Shown in pieces: positions 37,701 through 43,706 of a stretch of DNA of 64,000 nucleotides. Both the position numbers and the translations under genes were made by a program. The stretch is from NCBI GenBank assembly GCA_964019135.1, contig OZ025258.1, positions 13,423,771 to 13,487,770 on the forward strand, in the 5' to 3' direction. This DNA comes from Arenicola marina (Eukaryota > Annelida > Polychaeta > Arenicolidae). Below the pieces are notes generated by a model. That model ran no database searches and was not told the origin of the DNA. It was given only the letters and a program-made list of their open reading frames with translations. The stretch's first letter is position 1, and each line of letters begins with the position of its first letter.

Positions 37701-40700
37701 TTTCTTAATTCAGAAAATCCACTTCTTGGGTGACTACTTTCGTATTTGGAATCCGATAATCGCTCGACAAATCTTCCACTTAGCGCTAAGTCTACTGGCG
37801 TAGCCCTTGGTGGCGATTATGAATACGGCAGCTGGACACTTTCCAAAGTATCATCAAATATCAATAGGGATTAGACAACGAATCTTCACTCACTCATTCA
37901 CCCATCTACACCCTCGGTTAACAACAACTCATTCATCCAACAACTCACGCATTTATCCAACAGCCGATTTATTGAACAACTCACTCATTTATCCAACATT
38001 TCATTCATCCATATACGCACTCGGTTAACAACTCGTTCATCTATCTACTCTCTCGGTTTACAACTCATTCATCCATCACTACAACTCATTCATCCATCAA
38101 GTCACTCATTCATCCAACAACACAATCATTTATCCAACAACTCATTTACCATTCTACTCCCTCATTCACCCGCCAACTTATTCACCATTCTACTCCCTCA
38201 TTCACCCACCAACTTATTTACCATTCTACTCCCTCATTCACCCACCAACTTATTTACCATTCTACTCCCTCATTCACCCACCAACTTATTCACCATTCTA
38301 CTCCCTCATTCACCTACCAACTTATTCACCATTCTACTCCCTCATTCACCCACCAACTTATTCACCATTCTACTCCCTCATTCACCCACCAACTTATTTA
38401 CCATTCTACTCCCTCATTCACCTACCAACTTATTTACCATTCTACTCCCTCATTCACCCACCAACTTATTTACCATTCTACTCCCTCATTCACCCACCAA
38501 CTTATTTACCATTCTACTCCCTCATTCACCTACCAACTTATTTACCATTCTACTCCCTCATTCACCCACCAACTTATTTACCATTCTACTCCCTCATTCA
38601 CCCACCAACTTATTCACCATTCTACTCCCTCATTCACCCACCAACGTATTCACCATTCTACTCCCTCATTCACCCGCCAACTTTATTTACCATTCTACTC
38701 CCTCATTCACACACCAACTTATTTACCATTCTACTCCCTCATTCACCTACCAACTTATTCACCATTCTACTCCCTCATTCACCCACCAACTTATTCACCA
38801 TTCTACTCCCTCATTCACCCACCAACGTATTCACCATTCTACTCCCTCATTCACCCGCCAACTTATTTACCATTCTACTCCCTCATTCACACACCAACTT
38901 ATTTACCATTCTACTCCCTCATTCACCTACCAACTTATTCACCATTCTACTCCCTCATTCACCCACCAACTTATTCACCATTCTACTCCCTCATTCACCT
39001 ACCAACTTATTCACCATTCTACTCCCTCATTCACCCACCAACTTATTCACCATTCTACTCCCTCATTCACCCACCAACTTATTCACCATTCTACTCCCTC
39101 ATTCACCTACCAACTTATTATTCACCATTCTACTCCCTCATTCACCCACCAACTTATTCACCATTCTACTCCCTCATTCACCTACCAACTTATTCACCAT
39201 TCTACTCCCTCATTCACCCACCAACTTATTCACCATTCTACTCCCTCATTCACCTACCAACTTATTTACCATTCTACTCCCTCATTCACCCACCAACTTA
39301 TTCACCATTCTACTCCCTCATTCACCTACCAACTTATTCACCATTCTACTCCCTCATTCACCCACCACCTTATTCACCATTCTACTCCCTCATTCACCTA
39401 CCAACTTATTTACCATTCTACTCCCTCATTCACCCACCAACTTATTCACCATTCTACTCCCTCATTCACCCACCAACTTATTCACCATTCTACTCCCTCA
39501 TTCACCCACCAACTTATTCACCATTCTACTCCCTCATTCACCTACCAACTTATTTACCATTCTACTCCCTCATTCACCCACCAACTTATTTACCATTCTA
39601 CTCCCTCATTCACCCACCAACTTATTCACCATTCTACTCCCTCATTCACCTACCAACTTATTTACCATTCTACTCCCTCATTCACCCACCAACTTATTTA
39701 CCATTCTACTCCCTCATTCACCCACCAACTTATTTACCATTCTACTCCCTCATTCACCCACCAACTTATTTACCATTCTACCCCCTCATTCACCCACCAA
39801 CTTATTCACCATTCTACTCCCTCATTCACCCACCAACTTATTCACCATTCTACTCCCTCATTCACCCACCAACTTATTTACCATTCTACTCCCTCATTCA
39901 CCCACCAACTTATTTACCATTCTACTCCCTCATTCACCTACCAACTTATTTACCATTCTACTCCCTCATTCACCCACCAACTTATTCATCATTCTACTCC
40001 CTCATTCACCCACCAACTTATTTACCATTCTACTCCCTCATTCACCCACCAACTTATTCACCATTCTACTCCCTCATTCACCTACCAACTTATTCACCAT
40101 TCTACTCCCTCATTCACACACCAACGTATTCACCATTCTACTCCCTCATTCACCCACCAACTTATTTACCATTCTACTCCCTCATTCACACACCAACTTA
40201 TTCACCATTCTACTCCCTCATTCACCCACCAACTTATTTACCATTCTACTCCCTCATTCACCCACCAACTTATTCACCATTCTACTCCCTCATTCACCCA
40301 CCAACTTATTCACCATTCTACTCCCTCATTCACCTACCAACGTATTCACCATTCTACTCCCTCATTCACCCACCAACTTATTTACCATTCTACTCCCTCA
40401 TTCACCTACCAACTTATTCACCATTCTACTCCCTCATTCACCCACCAACTTATTTACCGTTCTACTCCCTCATTCACCTACCAACTTATTCACCCATCTA
40501 CCCCTTCATTCACCTACCAACTTATTCACCATTCTACTCCCTCATTCACCTACCAACTTATTTACCATTCTACTCCCTCATTCACCCACCAACTTATTTA
40601 CCATTCTACTCCCTCATTCACCCACCAACTTATTCACCATTCTACTCCCTCATTCACCTACCAACTTATTCACCATTCTACTCCCTCATTCACCTACCAA

Positions 40701-43700
40701 CTTATTTACCATTCTACGCCCTCATTCACCCACCAACTTATTCACCATTCTACTCCCTCATTCACCTACCAACTTATTTACCATTCTATTCCCTCATTCA
40801 CCCACCAACTTATTCACCATTCTACTCCCTCATTCACCTACCAACTTATTCACCATTCTACTCCCTCATTCACCTACCAACTTATTTACCATTCTACTCC
40901 TTCATTCACCCACCAACTTATTTACCATTCTACTCCCTCATTCACCCACCAACTTATTTACCATTCTACTCCCTCATTCACCCACCAACTTATTTACCAT
41001 TCTACTCCCTCATTCACCCACCAACTTATTCACCATTCTACCCCCTCATTCACCCACCAACTTATTCACCATTCTACTCCCTCATTCACCCACCAACTTA
41101 TTTACCATTCTACTCCCTCATTCACCCACCAACTTATTTACCATTCTACTCCCTCATTCACCCACCAACTTATTTACCATTCTACTCCCTCATTCACCCA
41201 CCAACTTATTTACCATTCTACTCCCTCATTCACCCACCAACTTATTCACCATTCTACTCCCTCATTCACCCACCAACTTATTTACCATTCTACTCCCTCA
41301 TTCACCCACCAACTTATTTACCATTCTACCCCCTCATTCACCCACCAACTTATTTACCATTCTACTCCCTCATTCACCCACCAACTTATTTACCATTCTA
41401 CTCCCTCATTCACCCACCAACTTATTTACCATTCTACTCCCTCATTCACCCACCAACTTATTCACCATTCTACTCCCTCATTCACCCACCAACGTATTCA
41501 CCATTCTACTCCCTCATTCACCCGCCAACTTATTTACCATTCTACTCCCTCCTTCACCCACCAACTTATTTACCATTCTACTCCCTCATTCACCCACCAA
41601 CTTATTCACCATTCTACTCCCTCATTCACCTACCAACTTATTTACCATTCTACTCCCTCATTCACCGACCAACTTATTCACCATTCTACTCCCTCATTCA
41701 CCCACCAACTTATTCACCATTCTACTCCCTCATTCACCCACCAACTTATTTACCATTCTACTCCCTCATTCACCCACCAACTTATTTACCATTCTACTCC
41801 CTCATTCACCCACCAACTTATTTACCATTCTACTCCCTCATTCACCCACCAACTTATTCACCATTCTACTCCCTCATTCACCCACCAACTTATTTACCAT
41901 TCTACTCCCTCATTCACCCACCAACTTATTCACCATTCTACTCCCTCATTCACCCACCAACTTATTCACCATTCTACTCCCTCATTCACCCACCAACTTA
42001 TTCACCATTCTACTCCCTCATTCACCCACCAACTTATTTACCATTCTACTCCCTCATTCACCCACCAACTTATTCACCATTCTACTCCCTCATTCACCCA
42101 CCAACTTATTTACCATTCTACTCCCTCATTCACCCACCAACTTATTCACCATTCTACTCCCTCATTCACCTACCAACGTATTCACCATTCTACTCCCTCA
42201 TTCACCCACCAACTTATTTACCATTCTACTCCCTCATTCACCCACCAACTTATTCACCATTCTACTCCCTCATTCACCCACCAACTTATTTACCATTCTA
42301 CTCCCTCATTCACCTACCAACTTATTCACCCATCTACCCCTTCATTCAGCCAACAACTCCCTTATTTACCCAACAAATCATTCATAACTCACCACAACTC
42401 TGTCATTCCCAAGTGTGCTGAACAATAACTCTCATTCCCACAGAAACAAAATGGTAAGGGAACTTCCGGGGGGGGGGGCGGGGGAGGGGTAGTGGTATGT
42501 CTATTCCATTGAAACGCACACACCGTTCATATCCGGTGCAAGTAGGGACACTAGAACCAACCTACTCTCATTACCTTTCAATCAGCCGCCATCTTCTCCC
42601 GAATGTCTCGTGTCGTTTTGAACGGGGCACATCGGCATACCGAATGGATGCGCGCGCACTCATGCCCGGATGAAAGAAGTGTCGGGCGGTGGACCGATGC
42701 GTAATATGCGTAATCGGTCCACCGTAGGGATACACGCGGGTTACCAAAGAAATGCGCCCACTGTTTACTTACCCTATGCCGCAGTAAGAACTGCTGATGG
42801 CGATACGATAGAGGAGGTAGGACGGTTGGCCCTGGATTGAGCCGAGGGAGATCTCGGCGCTGTCACACGCTATCACCGTGAACAGCAGGCTGTGCTCGGC
42901 TGCCACGTCACCAACCTCCACCCAGGTACGGTGACCATCCGTGTGTCTTTCAATGGTGTTTTCCAGGTCTTTGAGGACGTGAGCACATAATTATGGATTA
43001 TGAGATATAAATGCGACAATTTAAATATGACTTACATTGTATGGGTATGACATGAATGATCAGGCGGCGCCTAGCGGGTGTATCGCATGAGAAGTGACAA
43101 TGAAATTGTGTGTTTATGGCGTGAATGACATGACATGAGAATTGTAAATTACCTTGTGTTTGCCTAACGTGAATGGTCAGATAACATTTTGTGTGTATAT
43201 GAAACACACAATGTAAATTTAAGTTTCTCTGCAAAAGTGTGGTTATTTCAATAATTTGGTGCATATAAACTAAAACGAATCTCAAGCTGCATCAGAATAT
43301 GAATTACCAAGTGGCATATGGAGGACATCAAATAACATAATTCTCCTCGTGCGCAAGCGGCAAAAGAAGGCTCCCTATGTTAACCTGTCTGTTAATTTAC
43401 ATTACGTATTAGTGGCCTCCAAAGATACACGCCGGCAGTTGTGGGTTTGATTCCCGGTAGCGACGTCATCACTTTCACGTCTTTCTTTCATATAAATTAC
43501 AATCGCATTTGCTATTCCGAGGCCTAAATGGCTCCGTACTTCATGTTCCAGAGCGTCTCTCAATAAAAAATGCTATTCCGCATGACGCACATAGGTATAG
43601 ATGACGTAACGTTGTTTATGACGTAGAGGACGTACTCACATTCTGCGTCAATGACGTAAGGCAAAGTGAAGAGGAGGAGGACCCCAGCGAGTGTGGTGAA

Positions 43701-43706
43701 GTCCAT
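13526..43706 (-). CDS. Modular extracellular protein: SP, FAMeT-like, 2 trefoil, EGF repeats, mucin-like, TSP1, TM
   Basis: I join 17 minus-strand exons: 43640-43706, 42773-42968, 36846-37081, 36304-36435, 26390-26533, 25074-25178, 24089-24199, 23263-23409, 22089-22235, 20816-20962, 19547-19693, 18305-18454, 17303-17443, 16283-16336, 15224-15994, 14538-14753 and 13526-13728. Total 3114 bases, an open frame of about 1037 residues. Every intron is phase 1 except the second (phase 2), and all phases match. Symmetric phase-1 modules are typical of shuffled extracellular proteins. The product should enter the secretory pathway and act outside the cell or at its surface; the exact role is unknown. 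Weak points are the acceptor of exon 13, the half-domain exon 14, the donor of exon 15 and the assignment of the last exon. Untranslated regions were not located. Confidence 0.72.
14276..14461. mobile_element. Hairpin MITE, copy a (CTACGGGGC family)
   Basis: A near-perfect inverted repeat lies in the intron before exon 17. Outer arms CGCTGTCGCTACACAC and GTGTGTAGTGACAGCG pair. Inner arms contain GACTACGGGGCTTA and TAAGCCCCGTAG, with a short loop around ATGTAAATGATG. It shares the TTTAGCCG / CCCCGTAG words with copies at 17.82 and 46.92 kb. It has no coding capacity. Confidence 0.75.
14538..14753 (-). CDS. Exon 16: end of TSP1-1 and complete TSP1-2
   Basis: This is a 72-codon symmetric phase-1 exon between CCCGCAG and GTAAGT. 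It reads [13 protein letters not shown], finishing the first TSP1, then [53 protein letters not shown]. The W-x-x-W-x-x-W-x-x-C pattern carries potential C-mannosylation sites, and C-S-A-T-C-G is the O-fucosylation context. TSP1 repeats bind glycosaminoglycans and matrix proteins. Confidence 0.85.
15224..15994 (-). CDS. Exon 15: Thr/Ser/Pro-rich stalk plus first TSP1 domain
   Basis: This is a 257-codon phase-1 exon from a TATTTCAG acceptor. Residues 1-205 are Thr-, Ser- and Pro-rich ([34 protein letters not shown]), a mucin-like region likely to be O-glycosylated. An acidic [10 protein letters not shown] run lies near residue 90. It ends with a thrombospondin type-1 start, [25 protein letters not shown]. 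The phase-consistent donor is GTGGGT at 15223. A GTATAAG four bases downstream looks as strong but breaks phase. Confidence 0.7.
16283..16336 (-). CDS. Exon 14: half EGF domain, possible relic exon
   Basis: Only the C-terminal half of an EGF domain is visible: [18 protein letters not shown], ending at a good GTAAGC donor. A TATAG acceptor directly before it would give an 18-codon phase-1 exon, so it could still be spliced without breaking the frame. The N-terminal half is missing. The sequence upstream of it in the transcript is the junction-derived minisatellite, suggesting that repeat expansion or deletion removed the first half. Confidence 0.4.
16350..17302 (-). repeat. 40/46-bp minisatellite derived from an exon/intron junction
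   Basis: About 22 units sit in intron 13. The 46-base form on the minus strand is TGGCTATTACTGTGACTCAT, then GTAACGGCACAACATCAG, then CCACACAC; the 40-base form lacks six bases. It is nearly identical to the end of exon 13 plus its donor (GGCTATCACTGTGAATCAG then GTAACGGCAC). Some units keep the GT donor dinucleotide, others have AT. The array fills almost the whole intron. Confidence 0.9.
17303..17443 (-). CDS. Exon 13: EGF domain with damaged acceptor
   Basis: The frame reads [16 protein letters not shown], then [14 protein letters not shown], then FTGYHCESG, with six cysteines and a GTAACG donor. By phase, the exon should start at ATGTTACC, giving DVTKC after splicing. The two bases before that point are AA (TTTCAA) instead of AG, so the ancestral acceptor appears mutated. 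An upstream CTTTAAG gives a phase-1-compatible start at 17443 and adds 13 residues without breaking the frame. The exon may be rescued, skipped or spliced weakly. Confidence 0.55.
17817..17915. mobile_element. Hairpin MITE, copy c (decayed)
   Basis: It starts with GGCCTATTTCACGAACGC, then AGTTTAGCCGGTTACGG, AGCTTAGTCGGTTAAAATCG, and ends with a TTCGTGAAAT remnant. The inverted arms are eroded. It lies in intron 12 and belongs to the same family as copies at 14.3 and 46.9 kb. Confidence 0.65.
18305..18454 (-). CDS. Exon 12: cbEGF domain, tandem copy 5 (most diverged)
   Basis: This is a 50-codon exon, one codon longer than its siblings. It has [11 protein letters not shown] in the insert and CTNTVGSF in place of CNNTMGSF, which leaves Asn at the hydroxylation position. 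The acceptor is CTTCAG and the donor GTAAGT. It is the oldest-looking copy at the transcript-3' end of the tandem block. Confidence 0.83.
19547..19693 (-). CDS. Exon 11: cbEGF domain, tandem copy 4
   Basis: Same module as exon 10, with the same exon translation and the same intact splice sites. Spacing to copy 3 is 1269 bases. Confidence 0.85.
20816..20962 (-). CDS. Exon 10: cbEGF domain, tandem copy 3
   Basis: Same 49-codon module. Its translation across the exon is identical to copy 4 (exon 11), and flanking intron sequence is also nearly identical, showing a recent segmental duplication. Splice sites are intact. Spacing to copy 2 is 1273 bases. Confidence 0.85.
22089..22235 (-). CDS. Exon 9: cbEGF domain, tandem copy 2
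   Basis: Same module as exon 8, with SNTRTD in the inter-cysteine insert and CSNTMG instead of CNNTMG. That change keeps the hydroxylation-site Asn. Splice sites are intact (CTTCAG acceptor, GTGAGC donor). Its exon end lies 1174 bases from that of copy 1. Confidence 0.85.
23263..23409 (-). CDS. Exon 8: cbEGF domain, tandem copy 1
   Basis: This is a 49-codon phase-1 exon and the first of five near-identical exons in the transcript. It reads [19 protein letters not shown], then [17 protein letters not shown], then [14 protein letters not shown]. The six EGF cysteines, DKDEC and C-x-N-x4-F-x-C are all intact. The insert between the first two cysteines is unusually long and is shared by all five copies. 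The donor is GTGAGC. Confidence 0.85.
23520..23735 (-). CDS. Hydrophobic ORF in intron 7, uncertain
   Basis: A minus-strand frame reads [46 protein letters not shown], and ends with the basic LVHLRRSKN. This is the layout of a membrane segment plus a cytoplasmic tail. An upstream AAGCAG would give a phase-0 start, unlike the phase-1 exons around it. It may be an alternative anchor exon, or chance. The GMGT-like start of the hydrophobic stretch echoes exon 17. Confidence 0.2.
   Translation of the reverse strand: MPLSVLSGMSMGTGFITAICVICVFAAIKSTNKFVRTGMLRYISNGESHPVQSAKIASKKNSLVHLRRSKN
24089..24199 (-). CDS. Exon 7: calcium-binding EGF domain
   Basis: This is a 37-codon exon with a GTTGCAG acceptor and a GTAGGT donor. 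It reads [15 protein letters not shown], then [17 protein letters not shown], then IHCRL. The DIDEC start and C-x-N-x4-F-x-C motif are the calcium-binding and Asn-hydroxylation signatures of cbEGF domains. Confidence 0.85.
25074..25178 (-). CDS. Exon 6: EGF-like domain
   Basis: This is a 35-codon symmetric phase-1 exon from a TTTCTCAG acceptor to a GTACGT donor. It reads [17 protein letters not shown], then [16 protein letters not shown]. All six EGF cysteines and the G-W/Y-x-G-x-x-C end are present. It lacks the D-x-D-E-C calcium start seen in the next exon. Confidence 0.82.
26390..26533 (-). CDS. Exon 5: trefoil (P-type) domain 2
   Basis: This is a 48-codon symmetric phase-1 exon with a CCTGTAG acceptor and a GTAAGC donor. 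It reads [14 protein letters not shown], then [15 protein letters not shown], then PWCYMPDC. The C-x-V opening, T-x-C-G, GCCW and PWCY motifs match the trefoil family. NKT is a potential N-glycosylation site. The upstream intron of about 9.8 kb contains the Ty3/gypsy element. Confidence 0.82.
26703..27116 (-). CDS. Unassigned 137-codon ORF in intron 4
   Basis: An ATG-initiated minus-strand frame with ordinary composition ([15 protein letters not shown], later [10 protein letters not shown] and [13 protein letters not shown]) lies between the trefoil 2 exon and the AT-rich repeats. I recognise no domain, splice sites are not convincing and there is no start context of note. It could be a lost module of the mosaic gene or a chance frame. 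Confidence 0.2.
   Translation of the reverse strand: MAFNLYDRGDTASMGRINCRAKPFPHILFTTRDTEYSPDIDIHTVWVHTFVQWLTSHRSRLVIEVTFALKRIQSCGEERSSKCIYVRQTSPKTKAKAARHFLVSFRHEHFSLLPTSGYDCQFPIHKLTKKDSRVCEA
27148..27828. repeat. AT-rich 329-bp tandem duplication
   Basis: The block beginning TAGAAAATATCTGATTTGAA at 27148 recurs at 27477, giving a 329-base period. Inside are smaller TATAATATATATTTATAT words. The 3' flank of the Ty3/gypsy element (from 36024) continues the same AT-rich words, so the retrotransposon inserted within this array. Confidence 0.85.
27829..28268 (+). repeat. 5' LTR
   Basis: The LTR begins TGTAACAGG and ends CGCTACAACA. A TATA box (CTATAAATAGG) at about 27949 puts transcription start near 27980. 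Two 87-base direct copies lie at 27979-28065 and 28140-28226, separated by 74 bases. The first copy ends CAG then GTAAGC, and the second ends TTTACAG then GA, making a 161-base intron-like segment 28065-28225. Confidence 0.95.
28270..28287 (+). promoter_or_regulatory. Primer binding site
   Basis: TGGCGTCACCGATGGGAC starts one base after the LTR end. The TGG start pairs with the CCA tail of a tRNA and the rest should pair with its acceptor/T arm. I cannot name the tRNA with certainty. Confidence 0.75.
28288..29457 (+). other. Retrotransposon leader, non-coding
   Basis: About 1.17 kb separates the primer binding site from the gag ATG. Several short upstream ATGs exist and no long frame. A TATTTGGCAG just before gag (29414-29423) is acceptor-like, so the leader might be spliced. 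Confidence 0.6.
29458..30690 (+). CDS. gag: Gag: RRM-like domain, capsid, CCHC zinc knuckle
   Basis: Gag has 410 residues from the first in-frame ATG ([12 protein letters not shown]). The frame is open further upstream but only without an ATG. Residues 8-13 (LYISGL) and 47-54 (KGTAYILF) match RNP2 and RNP1 of an RNA-recognition motif. Residues about 115-285 form the retrotransposon capsid region ([37 protein letters not shown]). Residues 366-379 form a C-x2-C-x4-H-x4-C zinc knuckle for RNA binding. An RRM-like N-terminus followed by a Ty3-type capsid is the layout of vertebrate PNMA proteins, which derive from Ty3/gypsy gag. It would form particles and package the element RNA. Confidence 0.9.
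   Translation: MTSHERALYISGLSSDTSASDLENAYGDVGDVEDILLVYDRESRAFKGTAYILFKNAECVPKAVSEASGRSVCGQTPMLRIAGAEHELQITRLQDTRHAQSQSPDISSSESTHPVNPPHDHFVKIPNFSGDAGKGELTYEQWKYEVRCLITEGYATGSILQAVRRSLRGTAAQVMRYQGERVTVVDLLTKFDVIFGNILSLEQLYQEFYSAKQKSSESPTIWGCRLEELLSQIKDKVGVSEPLAKSMLRTQFWLGLVNEKLKNATRHKFDAGLSYEDLVKAIRTAEHEYNTSSKVSDRNKMIAPQQIDTNNEVLTKLSQLIDQVAKLEVSVTGISSRVRYLEQRGPQQASYGPGEKRSPHKQVVKCTRCERRGHDVSKCRAKIHINGFPLNQEAPVSEGGTRSALGAHPH
30615..34940 (+). CDS. pol: Pol: protease, RT, RNase H, integrase (made by -1 frameshift)
   Basis: The frame is open from 30615, overlaps gag by 76 bases in the -1 frame and has no ATG before 30855, so expression as Gag-Pol is expected. Protease has the catalytic LLDTGS at about 30762. 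RT carries [30 protein letters not shown] and the active-site YLDD at 32120. RNase H follows ([24 protein letters not shown]). Integrase has the HHCC zinc finger (H near [14 protein letters not shown]) and catalytic D (VCMDFLS), D (HSDQG) and E (NGQCERYN). A GPY/F-like C-terminus ([17 protein letters not shown]) and a Ser/Pro-rich tail ending in [16 protein letters not shown] complete it. All key residues are intact, so it may be active. Confidence 0.95.
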   Translation, partial: RFSFKPRGTRVGGRNTECVRSTSTLNLPKVDLFGKSNLVEIQIENVPCQALLDTGSQVTTVAKWFVQENLATEILPLDAFLNIEGAGGQSIIYDGVVNVNVEIPDTVFGESLVIPTPVLVVPDTTYNSSVPVIIGTNVINRSIEVTGDVTVNVQEWHRAIQSCQMRQKSIDHDGKVGTVQCHKQVKIPGESKMLIHGIIRAGPVGNILTVSEDGDYPTLPNGLTLVPTLQSIVSHSSSASRVGVEIHNLTNKVITIPAKTTVAELRQVTMVPTVPQVKAFCQNNTDAIKEVNSNSVVDHFDLQHLKADENGTQLVRGMLEKWQDIFALSDNELGHTDRMQYPINLNDDTPFKERYRPIPPNMIQEVREHVQEMLSSGVIRPSSSPYASPVVLVRKKDGSLRFCIDYRKLNAKTIKDAHPLPRIEETVQTLAGARWFSTLDLKAGYWQMELCEKDKHKTAFTAGPLGFYEFNRLPYGMVNAPAKFQRLMEACMGDLHLTQCLLYLDDIIVFSNTFEEHVIHLENIFRRLRQHGLKLKPSKCSLFKKEVKYLGHIISAEGISTDEEKISAVRRWPTPQNVKELRSFLGFTGYYRRFVKDYAKLARPLYDLLKCDTGHTSTHRSVGRRQGFYWTEVQESAFHALIESMTSAPILGYADFTLPFRVHVDASGEGLGAVLYQEQRDGSRVIAYASRGLSASERNYPAHKLEFLALKWAVTDKFRDYLYGSRFTVLTDNNPLTYVLTTAKLDATGHRWLSALASFNFDIKYRSGKLNVDADALSRLPGITKSELTNDVVTAVCQLSASVPLVESLTIDGHLLENIPDTALTMMTVNDWIAKQNADPLLADVISQITNQSGHKMKDYRSLSSREKILQRQLTKLTMKNGILYRKCCLQNNEIFQLVIPRSLHEVALRGVHDDLGHLGRDKVNKLLQQRFYWPGMYADANDWLRKCMTCIRRKGAPPIAPLVSVNTTQPLELVCMDFLSLEESKGGIKDILVVTDHFTRYALAVPTRNQTAKTTAEVLFNHFINHYGFPRRLHSDQGRNFESKVISELCKLAGIEKSHTTPYHAMGNGQCERYNRTLLGMLGTLADSQKSNWRAHVGPITHAYNCTENSSTGFSPFFLMYGRQPRLPVDIVLGVKGEAQTVETEYGNYVEKLKQRLTTAYDVAVSNAKVSQERQKQCYDKRVHGATLSVGDRVLIRQVAFTGPHKLADKWHREVYLVDSKPDPEIPVFCVKHESSGKQRVLHRNMLLPVGSLIDNRGPKLDPQAKVSSNTAIPRKKVTLESETESSDSDSERPRYDTRSSALPRQERHARSGNPFQPSIISHPPFQPRNLAPGEIEIASSAELPTSSLHPSSPSSTPTVGKSACDGRQLSPPRPVSQPASPPSHTPSVSSPDPTRVSETTNEETVSPTELNANVRRSNRERKAPSRFGDYQLYQQIYYV
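30624..30663 (+). promoter_or_regulatory. -1 ribosomal frameshift signal between gag and pol
   Basis: TTTAAAC at 30624-30630 is a perfect X XXY YYZ heptamer read in the gag frame as T TTA AAC. Slipping back one base enters the pol frame. Ten bases later, CCGTGT (30641-30646) and ACACGG (30658-30663) form a 6-bp stem with an 11-base loop. The pseudoknot possibility was not assessed. Confidence 0.8.
34941..35583 (+). other. Retrotransposon 3' non-coding region and polypurine tract
   Basis: There is no long frame between the pol stop and the 3' LTR. The polypurine tract AGAGGGG (about 35572-35578) lies just before the LTR and would prime plus-strand DNA. Confidence 0.7.
35584..36023 (+). repeat. 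3' LTR
   Basis: The length is 440 bases, as for the 5' LTR, with the same internal duplication and the same translated frames. It is followed directly by TATG, the target duplication. Confidence 0.95.
36304..36435 (-). CDS. Exon 4: trefoil (P-type) domain 1
   Basis: This is a 44-codon symmetric phase-1 exon between a CTGCAG acceptor and a GTAGGG donor. It reads [10 protein letters not shown] (first Asp completed across the splice), [18 protein letters not shown], then [15 protein letters not shown]. It contains the trefoil signature: six cysteines, R-x-x-C-G, the adjacent GCCWD pair and a terminal CF. Trefoil modules bind glycans and occur in mucus and oocyte-coat proteins. Confidence 0.8.
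36846..37081 (-). CDS. Exon 3: second half of FAMeT-like domain
   Basis: The exon follows an ATTTAAG acceptor and ends at a GTTAGT donor. It reads [17 protein letters not shown], then [17 protein letters not shown], then [18 protein letters not shown]. The W-x-x-W, I-x-x-G-x-G and final G-x-W-x-F elements are the expected second half of the Methyltransf_FA fold begun in exon 2. It is separated from exon 2 by 5.7 kb of intron that is mostly minisatellite. Confidence 0.7.
37576..37835. mobile_element. TIR MITE (GCCGTATTCATAATC family), copy 1
   Basis: Terminal arms TGCCGTATTTATAATC and GATTATGAATACGGCA flank about 220 bases shared with copy 2 at 56.66-56.96 kb. Shared words include CTCGTAAGTTACG, AAAGTGCAT, TTCTTAATTCAGAAAATCC and CACTTAGCGCTAAGTCTA. 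It lies in intron 2 of the mosaic gene and has no coding capacity. Confidence 0.8.
37880..42360. repeat. 36-bp minisatellite, about 117 units, almost without G on the plus strand
   Basis: After a degenerate lead-in of CAACTCATTCATCCA words (37880-38140), a regular 36-base unit, CACCATTCTACTCC then CTCATTCACCCACCAAC then TTATT, runs to about 42350. Two common polymorphisms recur: TTATTCACC or TTATTTACC, and ACCCACC or ACCTACC. The plus strand is A/C/T only over kilobases and free of stops in all three frames, while the minus (gene-sense) strand is G-rich and lacks C. It fills most of intron 2. It is not coding. Confidence 0.95.
42430..42770. other. Intron 2 proximal sequence with G run
   Basis: Between the minisatellite and exon 2 lies a G-run tract (42469-42490) and GC-rich sequence with a short near-palindrome around CGGTCCACCG. 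No exon is recognised. Confidence 0.4.
42773..42968 (-). CDS. Exon 2: first half of FAMeT-like domain
   Basis: The exon is bounded by a CTCAAAG acceptor and a GTAAGT donor. It reads [18 protein letters not shown], then [18 protein letters not shown], then [16 protein letters not shown]. The central F-x-V-x-A-C-x-x-A-x-I-x-L pattern resembles the farnesoic acid O-methyltransferase-like domain (Pfam Methyltransf_FA), which despite its name is a common extracellular module in invertebrates. It ends in phase 2, and exon 3 starts in phase 2, completing the domain. Confidence 0.7.
43640..43706 (-). CDS. Exon 1: start codon and signal peptide
   Basis: The exon opens with ATG after GTGCCGAG and encodes [18 protein letters not shown] then IDAE. 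This is a classic signal peptide with a short n-region, a Leu-rich core and a small-residue cleavage area. A GTGAGT donor follows immediately after one base of the next codon (phase 1). No TATA box is evident in the 100 bases upstream. I chose this start because it is the only in-frame Met before the hydrophobic core. Confidence 0.8.
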
